Shown one piece after another: positions 1 through 11,368 of a stretch of DNA of 64,000 nucleotides; the stretch's first letter is position 1, and each line of letters opens with the position of its first letter. The notes below the pieces were generated by a model, which ran no database searches, was not told the DNA's origin, and worked only from the letters and a program-made list of their open reading frames with translations. Made by a program: the position numbers and the translations under genes. The DNA is taken from NCBI GenBank assembly GCA_022606135.1, contig JABYQN010000006.1:496001-560000 (forward strand), written 5' to 3'. The DNA is from Fomes fomentarius. Lineage: Eukaryota; Basidiomycota; Agaricomycetes; Polyporales; Polyporaceae.

Positions 1-1
1 T

Positions 2-1048
2 GGATTTTTGCGCCTGGTCTGCGAGCACAGTGTCTGGGTCTATCTGCGCGATGGAGTGCGTCTTATCATCCCTGTCTTTGTCGACGACATCACCATTGCT
101 GGCAAGTCCAAAGCGGCCATCCAGCGCGTTAAGGACGACCTCCGCGCGCACTTCAAATTGCGAGACCTCAGTCCTACGTCCTGGCTCCTGGGTGTCAAGA
201 TTGAGCGCAACCGCTCAACACGTTCCCTGTCCATTTCACAGCGCCAGTACGCCCTCGACATCCTCGACCGCTACGGCTTCGCAGACTGTGACCCGGTGGG
301 CACTCCCATGGACCCAGGCCTCCGTCTCAGTGCGGAGATGGCTCCCTCGTCGCCAGCTGATGCACGCGACATGCAGGACATCCCCTACAACCAGGCTGTT
401 GGCTCTCTTTTCTATCTTGCTGTAGCGACGCGCCCAGACATCTCTCACACTGTGGGCAACCTTGCGCGTTTCTCCCAGAATCCCGGGATGACGCACTGGA
501 AGGCGGTCAAGCACCTCTTCCGCTACATCAAGGGCACACTCGACTACAAGCTCACCTACTCCCCTTCGCCCGACGCTGAGCTCTTCACCTCCTTCACCGA
601 TGCGGACCATGCTGGCTGTCCTGACACTGGTCGCTCCACCTCTGGCTATGTGATCAAGATGGGCACTGGTGCGATCTCCTGGTCGAGCCGTCTGCAGACC
701 ATTGTTGCGCTGTCCACCACGGAGGCGGAATTTGTCGCAGCAGTCTCTGCTGGCCAGGAGATGCTTTGGCTTCGCAACCTGCTCACGGAGTTTGGCTTTG
801 ATGTCTCCTCCGCATCCAGGCTCCGCATCGACAACCTCTCCGCTCTCTCTGTTGCGAGAAATCCTGAGCACCATGGGCGCATGAAGCACCTCGATCTGCG
901 CTTTTACTGGCTGTGGGACGAAGTAGCCAAAGGGCGGATTGAGATTGAGCACCTCCGCACTTCGGACATGCCGGCAGACATCCTCACCAAGTCGCTGCCC
1001 AAGCCCAAGGTGCTGGAGATGGTGAAGATGCTTGGGCTGGGGACTTGA
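2..1048 (+). CDS. Copia pol, 3' end (reverse transcriptase C-terminus and RNase H), cut by window edge
   Basis: This is the C-terminal end of a Ty1/Copia polyprotein; the frame is open from the first bases of the window, so the gene begins outside it. An RT active-site segment reads FVDDI (a variant of the usual YVDDM). It is followed by the Copia signature VGSLFYLAVATRPDI and an RNase H domain with TDADHAGCP, STSGYV and LSTTEAEFVA. The end matches the usual HxxxHLRTSDMPADILTKSLP tail. No stop or frameshift is seen in this stretch, and the polypurine tract at about 1051-1063 and the LTR follow at once, so this may be a recent copy. Its codons are GC-rich, unlike the decayed DNA to the right. 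Confidence 0.95.
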   Translation, partial: GFLRLVCEHSVWVYLRDGVRLIIPVFVDDITIAGKSKAAIQRVKDDLRAHFKLRDLSPTSWLLGVKIERNRSTRSLSISQRQYALDILDRYGFADCDPVGTPMDPGLRLSAEMAPSSPADARDMQDIPYNQAVGSLFYLAVATRPDISHTVGNLARFSQNPGMTHWKAVKHLFRYIKGTLDYKLTYSPSPDAELFTSFTDADHAGCPDTGRSTSGYVIKMGTGAISWSSRLQTIVALSTTEAEFVAAVSAGQEMLWLRNLLTEFGFDVSSASRLRIDNLSALSVARNPEHHGRMKHLDLRFYWLWDEVAKGRIEIEHLRTSDMPADILTKSLPKPKVLEMVKMLGLGT

Positions 1049-1063
1049 CTGGTCAGGGGGGAG

Positions 1064-1457
1064 TGTTGGACCTCATGGGTCTTGTGCCCTAGCCAAGTCC
1101 ATGGTTTGTTTTCATTCAGCCTCACACACATTTCCTAATTCCTTCACTGCACCATTATCTTTGCCGATTTTTCCCTCCTTCCCTATTCGACCTGTGGCTG
1201 TGCAAATATTCACACAGGGTCGCGACGGGCGCCCCGCGCCTTGGTTAAGAGCGCTAGCCCGTGCATTGACTCCTGCGCCCTCCATGAATTTTTCTTTTGT
1301 ATGTTTTGTTGATTCCCATGTTTGGAAGTACTGTACAGTTGTTTCCCATGCGCTCCTGTGCCGTAGACAGTCGCTGTGTCGAGCTCTGGTGTCTCTCAGA
1401 CTTCACAGAGCTCGACATAGGCCATTGTGATTGCTCTGAGGCACACTGCAGCCAACA
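1064..1457 (+). repeat. Copia 3' LTR (394 bp)
   Basis: The LTR begins TGTTGG and ends CCAACA, a 6-bp inverted terminal pair, and lies directly after a purine-rich tract (GGTCAGGGGGGAG, 1051-1063). A 394-bp relative with the same ends lies inverted at 7018-7411, which fixes both boundaries. The right flank GCTCG (1458-1462) should be the target duplication; its partner would be left of the window. Confidence 0.95.
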
Positions 1458-2353
1458 GCTCGGTCCACGTCCGAAGACGCCTTGTAGAAGGAAGCAGCAA
1501 TCTCGTTCACAGTGCTAGATACAGGTACAAGAGATGAGATAGTATGTGCATGATTATGTCTGTTCTGATTCCCATTACCACCCTGATTCGTCGAGCCAGA
1601 GTCCTTGCCTTTGCCCTTGTCCTTCTTCTTGTTCCGCGGATTCTTCTCCGGGAACTTCTTGTAGCAGTTGGACGAGTCATGGTTGTCCTTACCGCAGTGG
1701 GAACAAGGAGGTTTGGGCTTGGTCTTCGGCTTTGAGATCTTGTTTGCCTGGCCAATTGAAGTGTTCCGAAGTGAATCCTCAAGCTTCAGCTTAGGCTTGA
1801 CATTGTCGAGTGTCAAGTCAGCTTATGCTGTGGTGTGGAGGATAGTGGAAATCGACGGGCGATATGACTCAGGCATTTTAGAGAATAGCCAGTAGACCTT
1901 GATGTGCTCGGCGAGGGTATTCTTGTTGTCCGACGTCAACTCATTGATACAGCCAATGAACATCTGGACTTGGTCGATAATCAACTTGTTCTCAACAAAC
2001 TTTGGGTAGTTGAGCAGCTCCTCAAAGCGAGAGAAACTGTACCCATTGTCCGTCTTCTCGTACGTCGTCTTGAGAGCTGTCCAGATGCCATGCGCCATAC
2101 TCTTTCCCTCATAGCACTTCACAACCTCAGTACTAGTCTTGTACATAAGGATGCCGCAAGCGCGAGCATTTCTCTTCCTCCAGTCCTTCTTCTCCTCGTT
2201 GGTAGTGTCAGTACCGGGAGCAGTCTCTGTCCCTTCTGTAAGCTCCCAAGCATCGATCATCATCAGATATCCCTTCATCTGACGAGCCCATTCCTTGTAA
2301 CCTTCCTGCCCAGTGAGCTGAGGAAGATTCTTCTCAACACTGCCTTCCGACAT
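1458..2353 (-). pseudogene. Copia-type gag remnant of an older, opposite-strand element
   Basis: Read on the minus strand this encodes a Copia gag: an N-terminal part starting MSEGSVEKNLPQL with the GYKEWARQMKGYL and YEKTDNGYSFSRFEEL stretches of the UBN2/gag family, then a Lys-rich segment and a CCHC zinc knuckle (CSHCGKDNHDSSNC). An in-frame TAA at 1823-1825 interrupts it between the gag core and the knuckle. The 3' part is lost where the younger Copia LTR at 1064-1457 was inserted. In the same frame a Pro/Ser-rich open stretch extends upstream to about 2745, so the original start may lie before 2353. Confidence 0.85.
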
Positions 2354-2745
2354 GGTGAATGAATAGATGAAGTCAGTTGAGTCGTGCTGAGGTGGGTTGA
2401 CGATGAGATCAAGGGCAGGTAGAGGAGGTGTTGGTGGAGAAGAAGATCGAGATGGTGGGAGAGGGGTTTCTAGAGCAAGAGGAGAGACGGATGTGATAGG
2501 AGAGACTGAAGAACAAGAGATAGAGTGAGGAGATTGAGGAGATTGAGGAACATCGACAGTTGGTGATGGTGGGGCAAGTATATGTTCAACTTCGCCTTGA
2601 GATGACGAAGAAGATGATGCTGAGGAAGATGAGTCTGATGTGTCTGGTAGACAAGTTTGTCCAGGAGCAGGAGCAATATAATCTGTTGGAACGTCACAGT
2701 TGTCTGGTTGTACTACTTCAGACTCCCGGTTAGGACACGGTTATC

Positions 2746-4419
2746 TATCGCAGTTATACCAGTCACGCTCTTCTTCGTCCCAGAAGCAGTCCTTCTGTTC
2801 GCTGGTGTCGTACCGGTGAAAAGAGTGACTACAGTCGAATTTGTCACTCGACAAAGCCACTGTGTTGATGCGAAAGGTTCAGGAAGTGCGATGATTTGAG
2901 AGATAAGCCTCGTGCAAAGGCAACGGTAGATTTGAACACCTGTTGAGGTGAACCTTGAACACCAGCAAGCTGAGTATGCCAATGCTAAGGGTAGAAGTTG
3001 CCAACTGTGCCCAAGAAAACTATTCTAAGCTAGGTATCAAAAGAGTATCATAAGGAGGGTCCAAACGGTTGTCCTCCGGTCCTAAGGTGTTAAGCACCCT
3101 GGATACAACAGCTGGCAGGCGCAAGTGCATGGCCTGGCTGAGGGATACCTGAAAACCTGCATGCCTCGAAAGCACCAAAGGTTGTACAAAGATACTAGTA
3201 GATAGCTGACTACAAAAGTGCTCAGGGCTGCATCACGAGCGCAGGAATGTCCCCCTGGCAGCAGTGTCGGCAGGCACAGTCAAGAGTTAGGGAAAGATGG
3301 AGGAAGAGCACGAGGATAGAAGTCATCGAGAGGATGGGGCGCATGCAAAGTGACAACTAATAACGGCAGAGCTCAGGGCTCATAACCTGATGAAGTCTGA
3401 ACCTGTGAAGGCAAGAGTCGCAACGACTAGTAGACACGCAGACAGACGAGTCCTCAGTCAGTGAGCAAAGACTATAATCATAAAGGGATAAGTACCTAGT
3501 AGACACGCAGACAGACGAGCTATAGGCACTAAGTAAGTAAGAGCATAAGGCATATAGTAGAACAAAGTACTCACTCCTCAGTCAGTGAGCAAAGACTGAG
3601 GAGACAAAGCCCTGAAAGTCCCTCCTCATTTACTGTACAGGAGCTGCATGAGTAAGCGACAGAAAGGAGAGCATGTGATATGTCTGAGTCAGAGTGAACC
3701 AACACTGAGTAAGAAAGGTGGAGCGATGACTCAGACAGAACAAAGAGAAGGGTGTAGAAAGTGCTAGAGATGGTCACATGGACACATCCAAGACTATCTA
3801 GAACTATCCAGAGCAGTGTAGAACGCACCGGAATGGACTGGACAAAGTGAGAACTAATAACCATATAAGTACAGTATTGAGTATACCATATCGGGTAGGA
3901 AGGAAACATAGCCAAAGAAATGCTGTGCCCATAAGCGCCTAATGTGCGTCTATAGTCCATAGTCCATAGTAATTCCAACACAACTGAACTATGGTGGTGC
4001 TGAGAGGTTGCAATGTGAGCGAGAGCAAGGGTGGTGGTGGTGAGAATTGATGGTACGGCGGTAGGAGCTCAAGTGTGCTTGATGAGCCATGAAGACGTAA
4101 AGAAATGATGTATAAAGACAAAGCAAAGTTGGAGTCAAGGAGAGTGGAAACTGGGGGATGTGAGGGCCAAATGGCTTGACAACTTGTAAGTTTGGAGATG
4201 AATCAAACTGTAACAGCTGAAGCCTGAGCCTGGCAAGATCTGAGAGAACGAAGACTGGATTTGGAGACAAAATACAAGGTACAGAGGATGAAGCAGAACA
4301 GGGCTTGGGTACCAACACCATGTACTGGCATTGGTTCATCAAAGAGTATTGTAGCATAATGTAGCACATAACTAAGAAAGTCCATAAAAGGCAATATCAC
4401 AAAGTCACAGTATCAAGCC
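2746..4419. repeat. Decayed transposon-derived interval with short direct repeats
   Basis: No intact gene is recognised. It lies upstream of the minus-strand gag and may hold the decayed leader or LTR of that older element. Two short units are duplicated: GTAGACACGCAGACAGACGA near 3430-3449 and again near 3498-3518, and TCCTCAGTCAGTGAGCAAAG near 3451-3470 and again near 3575-3594. Open frames here are short and resemble nothing known. Confidence 0.5.
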
Positions 4420-4960
4420 ATGACACTGATCACACCAAGGATCTCAGATGGTGTCTCTAATGGGTATACCATTCCTCCTTTATTTTCAGGTATTTTCATT
4501 ATGGGTAGCAGGATTCTGTAATGTATTTAGGTCTATGTACAGGTTCACAGTTGGAATAGAGAAGAACCTGCTTCTCAATTCAAGTTGTTCTGGGGAGAGG
4601 ACAGAAGTTTCATTCAAGTCCAGCATAAGCAGTATCATATTATGTCAGCAAATACTATTATACAAGCTTTGATGGAGCAGTGGTATAGACATGTATTGTG
4701 CAGTTGGAGCAATCTGATGTATGAGGGTTTGAATCCTGCCATTGGTGTGTAGTTTTTGTGATGCTGCCCTTGTGCCTGAGCTCCCATTTTTGGGAATCAA
4801 GCACTTGTTCAGATATTTTCTCATTGATCATGCCAATGAGTACTCCATTAATTGTGGCTTGTACTGGTCAACAGTTATTAGTTGTTTACAATAGGTTATG
4901 TTACTCGTTGGGTGGTGTACACACCCAAATGAGTATAGTTGTCACAAACTGATAACTATG
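4420..4960 (+). repeat. Dispersed repeat copy with tRNA-like module
   Basis: A tRNA-like stretch has an A-box-like GGAGCAGTGGTATAGACATG at 4675-4694 and a B-box-like GGGTTTGAATCCTGCC at 4725-4740. Flanking words (CACACCAAGGATCTC, TTCAAGTCCAGC, TTTTTGGGAA) recur in the copies at about 8055-8460, 8520-9180 and 12200-12910. Because the shared sequence extends on both sides of the tRNA-like part, this is either a composite SINE or a larger element containing a tRNA-like promoter. Confidence 0.65.
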
Positions 4961-5089
4961 CAGTACTAGGCTCCCCTTGTACAATTAGAATTGCAGTACT
5001 TTCTATGTACTTTTAAGTCTCATAGAAGAAGTCTAGTTATGAAAGAATTCTTTGGATACTTTGGTCACTCAGTAGTGTTCAGCAGAACT

Positions 5090-5330
5090 ATGGACTTAGT
5101 CAGCCAGACTGTGCATGCCTATTTACTTAGTCAACTTAACTGTGTAATCAGTCATCTTGACTATGTACTTAGTCAGCCTGACTGTGCATTGGTGTGGCCT
5201 TACCAATACACAGTCCACAGTCATAACTCCGCAGTCTTGCTACATGTATATAAAGGGAGGTCATCTCAGAGAGACTCCCCAAGCTTTAGTCTCTTCACAA
5301 ATAACATGTGCTACACTCTAGCAAATTATC
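5090..5330 (+). repeat. LTR-like promoter region with GTCAG-type short repeats
   Basis: Three spaced copies of a CTTAGTCAG(C/A) motif, each followed shortly by a variant of TGACTGTGCAT, occur between 5095 and 5190. A TATA-like ATGTATATAAAGGG follows near 5244. This architecture (upstream short repeats, TATA box, then a leader) resembles an LTR U3/R region, but I could not find a second copy or clear ends. The identification is tentative. Confidence 0.35.
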
Positions 5331-5599
5331 ACTTGCTTTCCAAGACTAACTTCAAGGTCTCATTTGAATGAGGCAGACTGGACTAGTAGGATATAAGTCA
5401 CCCAGATTATGGAATAAGGCATAATGTTGAAAGTCACATGCAAGCATAACAGCAGACTAAAGCTTTATCTCTCCACTTTTCTAAGTGCAGATAATTCACA
5501 TGAACAAGGAATAGGAGTTGTCTTTCTTGCTTGAACACTGAGAAAGAAAGAATCAAGCAAGACAGCAGAGAACAGGATATGCCATTCTCTTCTACAAAG

Positions 5600-6600
5600 G
5601 CCAAAGAATGCAATAATAACAGGGGTTAAATGAAAGAAGTCCCTACCATTGTTACCAAGATTAGTCATCCCAGAAGTCACAGTAACAAGACCACTGACTC
5701 CATACCCTGGACAGAAACAAATCTCACAAATACTCCCATTTGTAGAAGACATTTCATCCATGTTGTTGAGTTCCAATACTCTTGTAAACAACTTGCAGAG
5801 GACACAGGAGTGGCAAGAATCTAGGAGTTCACTAGCCACAAGCAGTTTAACTGGAGTAGTAGAGGATATACTTCCACAAGCACAAACAATTTCTGGATCA
5901 TTAGAAGGAGTAGATTCAGACAATGTAAAACAGATCCAGACAGAAGGACATTGACTGCAGGAATATTCTACAAGAGACAACAAGTCCCAGTATATGCAGT
6001 TGATGTACTTCAGATTATAACAGATAATCTCAAAGCACTAAAGAAAGAAGATACATGGGATTATCATCAAGCTTCCAGCAAAACATATTGATGCCTTATA
6101 CAAAGTATTCAGATACTCAATACAGTTCCAAGGGAAGTTCACATATCTGTCCCACAAACCTGAAACATTGTGGAATTCCTCAAGCATCAGTTCAGTTACC
6201 TCAGATCCAGAATTATCAGTCTGGCAGATCTGATAGATTCTGATCTACACAGAGATATAGCAAAGCTTCATAGCAACCTTGAGGCAAGAAGGTTACACTA
6301 AGAGTTTCTACACATCACACAATGTGTATGACTTGGAAGTCATACAGCTGTAATCATCTATACCATCTGTTTGATAACTGATGACAACAAAACCAGAGAT
6401 ATACACTATTGGGAATCATATGGATGGTGGCAACACTGTACACATGAACATTGTCTGCTAAGATACAACATGAAGGAGATTCCTGTAACTATCTCTACAC
6501 CAGAAGGTACAGAAATACCAAAGGCATCTCAAGAGATGAAATATTGAGCAACTGTACAAAAAGGGACCAAAGATATGGACTGGTGGGCTGTGAAGGGAGC
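5600..6600 (+). pseudogene. Decayed protein-coding remnant, unidentified
   Basis: Protein-like composition runs along the plus strand in pieces that shift frame near 5950 and are broken by several stops after 6085 (for example an open piece at 5649-5954, then another with words such as YAVDVLQIITDNLKALKKED). The sequence is AT-rich and CpG-poor like its surroundings. It could be the interior of the element whose LTR-like region lies at 5090-5330. I do not recognise the family. Confidence 0.35.
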
Positions 6601-7017
6601 TAGAGGGTACCTTTGTGCTTGCTAGACTTCCTGCTGGTGCTGGATACTCCTGTTAAATCAAGCTCAATTGAACCAGAAGCAGGACTCATTACTCTACCAA
6701 ACCTTTCACAAGTCCAAAGTAGGAAAGCGTCAGAGTCAGAAACAGAAAAAACAACAGAAACAGGAACAGGAATAAGGTTGTTGCTTTGTCCTTGTCAAAT
6801 TCATCTCTCTCTTTCCCTCTCCTTCTCTCTCCCTCCCACTCTGCTTTTTGGCTCCTTGCTGCCTTGCCCTACAGACCGCTGCCAATCAGCATCTAGTGGC
6901 TCAGTGTCAAGTCACCACAACATGCTTGGTACACTAGTTGACTACTGGATTGACTGACAGGAAAATTGAGTTCTGTTTGTCTCATCACATGGGTGTCAGC
7001 CTGGTTAAGTCAACTTG

Positions 7018-7411
7018 TGTTGACTGCAGTGTGCCTCAGAGCAATCACAATGGCCTATGTCGAGCTCTGTGAAGTCTGAGAGACACCAGAGCTCGACACA
7101 GCGACTGTCTACGGCACAGGAGCACGTGGGAAACAACTGTACAGTACTTCCAAACATGGGAATCAACAAAACATACAAAAGAAAAATTCATGGAGGGCGC
7201 AGGAGTCAATGCACGGGCTAGCGCTCTTAACCGAGGCGCGGGGCGCCCGTCGCGACCCTGTGTGAATATTTGCACAGCCACAGGTCGAATAGGGAAGGAG
7301 GGAAAAATCGGCAAAGATAATGGTGCAGTGAAGGAATTAGGGAATGTGCGGAAGGCTGAATGAAAACAAACCATGGACTTGGCTAGGGCACAAGACCCAT
7401 GAGGTCCAACA
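7018..7411 (-). repeat. Solo Copia LTR with 5-bp target duplication
   Basis: This 394-bp sequence is the inverted counterpart of the LTR at 1064-1457, differing at roughly ten positions by eye. It has TGTTGA/CCAACA ends on the plus strand. The 5-bp direct repeat ACTTG flanks it exactly (7013-7017 and 7412-7416), showing a complete insertion later reduced to a single LTR by LTR-LTR recombination. It is a CpG-rich patch in CpG-poor DNA. Confidence 0.95.
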
Positions 7412-8054
7412 ACTTGTTCATTGCTGAATGTTCTCAGCCAGATTAACTGATGACAGGTATTAGAGGCTGCTTGATATTCCACCCCAATGGAGAAGAGCAA
7501 AATGGTAGGCTGACACCTCAAAGCCCACAGTATAGCACCACCTGCCATGCCAATCATCATGGTCTTTAGCCTAATCTAAATCTGACTAGAGAATCAGACC
7601 TTCATTAGATGCTCCCTTGTAGCACAAGCTGTACACCTTTGCCCCTTGAAGGTAACACAGGACTTACTTTGCATAGCTCATGTCCACTTTAGATGAATTG
7701 GCATTGTACTTTGACTGACTGTGTGACAGTGAAAGAAATGAAATGTCAGGACATGTTCTAAGCATGGTGTACAGAAGACTGCCATTAAGACTCTGGTAGC
7801 ATTGCCTGAGCTTATCAGAGGCTGTTTTGTCACACTTGCCAAAACAGCATTAGCAAGAAGGGGTGTATGTGACATTCACATTTAGCCATCTGAAAGTGCT
7901 CAAGAACAGACTGGATGTACTCTTTCTGGTTGGTGTCAATTATGCAATTAGACCAATCACAAGTGATGCAGAGACCAAGGAAGTGCTGTACAGGACCCAA
8001 GCCCATCATCTTGTGCTATTTAGAAATCATATGACCATAAACAAGTATACACAA

Positions 8055-8460
8055 CTCTGGTCCAAGCATACATGCCCAAACAAGTTCTATATGTTGTCTA
8101 TAACTGAGACAGAGGGCATAGGGAAGGTATCTGGGTTGTAATCCCCATTTATCTGTTGACCTGAGCAATCAGGGGGTAAATAAATATATATTCACCCAAT
8201 ATCTGACACCTTAACTGTGAGGTATGGATGTGAACACTGGATTTCCTGAAAAAGCAACCTTGGGCACAGAGGAAGATAACAAAATACACCATCCCCACCA
8301 AGATTTGAACCCACACATCACTTGCATTTCAGAGGTGCTGATGAGGTGACTCATACCACTGCACCATACCAACTTGAAATGAGTTTCAAGTGTATAGGAT
8401 ATAATACCATCTGTGCTGGACTTAGACAAATTTCTCTGCTCTCCGACTATAAATTAGACT
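8055..8460 (-). repeat. Dispersed repeat copy with tRNA-like module
   Basis: On the minus strand this holds an A-box-like TGGTGCAGTGGTATGAGTCA and a B-box-like GGGTTCAAATCTTGG (around 8300-8370). It aligns by eye with the neighbouring copy at 8780-9180 through shared blocks (CATGCCCAAACAAG, GGGTAAATAAATATAT, ATATCTGACACC). It is decayed and nearly free of CpG. Confidence 0.65.
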
Positions 8461-8519
8461 ATAGATAGTATTTCATTACAATATTCTGATAATCAACAAA
8501 GGAGTACTAGAACATGAAG

Positions 8520-9180
8520 CAGGGAGAGTGCACCCATTGAGAGCACCATTTGAAATCCTTGGTGTATTTAGGCACCTGTCTCATACATGTAGGTTACATG
8601 GAAATATATGTGGGGAATATGTGACACCAGTTACAGTGCTGTTGTGGTGCCAATGTGTGACTTATATCTTTCTCACAGTATCAGCAGATGACATGCCACA
8701 ATATCAGGAGGTGATTGGACCAGAGATTGGACATTATCCATTGACTATGGTAAGTCCCAGGTACTGTGCTCATTTGGGCATGTACAGTTGTTATATCACT
8801 CTGTGTTACAACAACATTACACCCCCCAATGGGTTCTATCAGTGGCCTATAAGTGGGACCAAGGGCATTGGGGAGGTATCCAGATGGTAACCCCCAGTTA
8901 CTGATCAACCCAAGCAATGCAGGGATAAATGAACATATATTGCCACAATATCTGACACTGTAAGTGTGAGATATGGCTGTGGGTAGGGCTTGCTTTCCCA
9001 ACAAAAGCAGGCTTGGGCACAGGGCAGGATCACAAAATGATTTCCATTGGCAAGGATTGAACCTGCACTGCCACAGACACAAGGTGCCAAATGATATCCT
9101 TCAGACCTCTTGCTGAGTATTTATAATACAAGATTGTGATTGTCTCTGCTGGACTTCAACACATTTCTTATTCTCCTCCC
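8520..9180 (-). repeat. Dispersed repeat copy, second and longer
   Basis: The left part (about 8520-8790) matches, inverted, the block at about 12200-12450; both contain variants of TTCTCACAGTATCAGCAGATG and TATCAGGAGGTGAT. The right part (8780-9130) contains, on the minus strand, a B-box-like GGTTCAATCCTTGCCA and matches the block at 12640-12910. The two parts occur in a different relative order at the two loci, suggesting tandem or nested units. Confidence 0.6.
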
Positions 9181-9739
9181 CCCAGAACAAGTGCAATAGA
9201 CAAGGAACTTCTAGTTAATCCTGGCTACAAATTTGTATATAGGCACTAGATAAGGCTGAACACAGATCAATCTGCAGATGATCTAGATCCAAACCTGTGG
9301 ATCAAAGGGCCATTGGGACCTTGATTCAGATCCACAGTGATCCAGAGATCTGGTTCTTTGTAGGTCTGGATCATTGAGGCTCCAGCTCTGGGTGGCTGCA
9401 CATTGATCCATGGGTTGATCTGGAGTGAGTTTGAATTATAATGGTCTGTAATTTGGTGTGTAGGTACTACCATGTAAACATTATGTGGCACAATTGTAAT
9501 CATAATATTATGGTCATTCTTCATAATACCTGCTCAGTTGGACCTTGATTGGACCTCTGAGGTAATAGTACCATAATTCTAAGTAAAGAGTGCTAAGACA
9601 GTGACTAACAGCTTTACTTGTATCACACTATAGTGTTGGGTTTGTGGACGGTTCTATTGGCAATAGCACTACATTAATTGTTACTATCACTACTCTACAT
9701 TGCATACAACTTGATACATGATTATATAGTAAATACAGC

Positions 9740-10090
9740 AAAGATAGGTATGACATACATCAGATTTGTGGTACCTCTCCAAATACAAGTCTGTTTGCGC
9801 TAGTATTGAGCTTGTTTGAAAGTGACAAAGTGTAGCTTTTAAGCAAGCCCAAAATTATAACAAACAGACAGGGTTTGCCCAGTATATCACACAATCAATG
9901 GGAAGAGAGGGGGGAAATGCATAGGACAGATATGACATACACAGAATTTGTGATATCTTTGTGAATACATCTATTTGTGATCATGTTGGGGTTGCTTTCA
10001 AATAGCTTTCAATTGAGCCCAATGCCACCATAAACAGACAGGGATTGCCCAGTATATCACATGATGGAGGGAAGTGGGGGACAAAAATGT
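9740..10090. repeat. Tandem pair of about 180-bp diverged repeats
   Basis: Two head-to-tail units, roughly 9740-9919 and 9920-10090, share TATGACATAC, GATTTGTG/AATTTGTG, AACAGACAGGG(T/A)TTGCCC and CCCAGTATATCACA. They differ by many substitutions and small indels. No coding content is seen, and the function is unknown. Confidence 0.7.
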
Positions 10091-10439
10091 GAGAGATGTC
10101 TTAAGACTTACCTAAGTCTAGATCCAGCCTTCATGTCAAAACAAGTATCCCTGCCCTCCTGGATGTCTTAACTATCATATGTTACTGGGATAGTGATGGA
10201 ACTGTGAAGGGATTTGTGCTTGAGAGAGAAGTTGGGAGAGGAAAGCCACAGGGATGACAGAGGGGAAGAGAGATGGTGAAGAGACTCAGAGGAGATAGAT
10301 GGAAGAAAATGAGAGGGAAGTAGAGAGTATTGGAGTGGAGGCACCAGGTAGGCACTGTATTGGATGAATAGAGCAGAGAGATTGACAAGTTGGTTGAGTG
10401 GTCTGTGTGTGGAAATTGACATGTGACATGGGTGCTTCT

Positions 10440-10715
10440 GCATGCTTGCCATGTTGTCTGCTCTTGTTGTATTCTCTTGCTCTTGCTCTGTCACTCTCTC
10501 CCACTTGTGCACACTCTCTCTTGCTCTCAGTCTCTTGCTCTTGCCCTTTTGCCTGAGCTCTCTCACTCTCACTCTCTTGCCCAAGCTCTCTCACTCTCTC
10601 TTCATGCTTGCTCCTGTTGCTCTTGCTGCACCCCTGTTGCTCTCATCACTCATTGCTCTTGTTGCTCCCATCACTATCTCACACCTGTCACCATCTTGCT
10701 TCTGTTGCTCTTGAC
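10440..10715. repeat. Low-complexity CT-rich (pyrimidine) tract
   Basis: The plus strand is dominated by CTCTTGCTCT and CACTCTCTC words in irregular repetition. Open frames across it (Leu/Ser-rich) are artefacts of composition. The SINE at 10720-11368 was inserted into this tract, which resumes after 11381. Confidence 0.8.
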
Positions 10716-10719
10716 CCTT

Positions 10720-11368
10720 TTTTTTTTTTTTTGGAATCCTCGTTTATAGTCCTTGAAGGCAGTGCCTTATGGTAGACTATGGTTACAGACGGTTCCACTT
10801 ATACGGCATACTCTGGCATAGGTTATCAACTAATCGGTAAGGGCTCGCACTAGGCGCAGTAGCAGTAATCATAATTAATTATACACACGGTGTGATCCCG
10901 GGGGCGCATGACACTCCTTCTAAACTGCTCCCGCAACTGTCGTTCCGGACATCCCGGGCCCAGACTTATTTGCCCCAAACCCCCAAAGCCGAGCCCACTG
11001 CCATTGGTTACACCTGCTCCTTGGTCCGGTTGTGTGTGGGCCGGACACTGCCACAGTTTCCCATGCCGCAGCGGGCACGTCGGCCGGGCTACGCCAATGG
11101 TCGTTACATGATTGTGATTGCTCAGGGCCAAAGCCCGGATAGCGCTGCTGAAAACCCCTAAGTGACCCGACATGTCGGATGCACATTGCCGTACTAGGTT
11201 CTGGTAGGTCCCAGATACCCTTCCAGGCTGTGATGTAATTGGGGGGGTGGAACCTCGGGCGCTAAGCGACAACCGAGGGTGGGGGCAAGGGGATTCAAAC
11301 TCACGACCTCGCAATTTGTTCGAACCCACCACAGGGGGCTGGGTTACCCACTACACCAGCCTACCCCC
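10720..11368 (-). mobile_element. tRNA-derived SINE-type insertion with poly(A) tail and 13-bp target duplication
   Basis: On the minus strand the element starts near 11368 with a tRNA-like head: A-box-like GGCTGGTGTAGTGGGTAACC and, about 60 bp on, B-box-like GAGTTTGAATCCCC. It ends in a 15-base A tail, seen as T's at 10718-10732. The 13-bp direct repeat GCTCTTGACCCTT flanks it (10707-10719 and 11369-11381), the signature of target-primed reverse transcription. It is CpG-rich compared with the DNA it sits in, so it is relatively young. A 160-residue open frame inside (10850-11332) looks spurious. At about 650 bp it is long for a SINE. Confidence 0.85.

Noticed and set aside
5465..5983. 172-residue minus-strand open frame
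   Set aside because: The opposite strand looks more like former coding sequence, and this frame shows no family motif.
10423..10749. Leu/Ser-rich open frames on the plus strand
   Set aside because: These are products of the CT-rich simple repeat tract and run into the SINE poly(T); not a gene.
10850..11332. 160-residue minus-strand open frame
   Set aside because: It lies entirely within the SINE, begins in its tRNA-like head and has unnatural composition; the frame is incidental.
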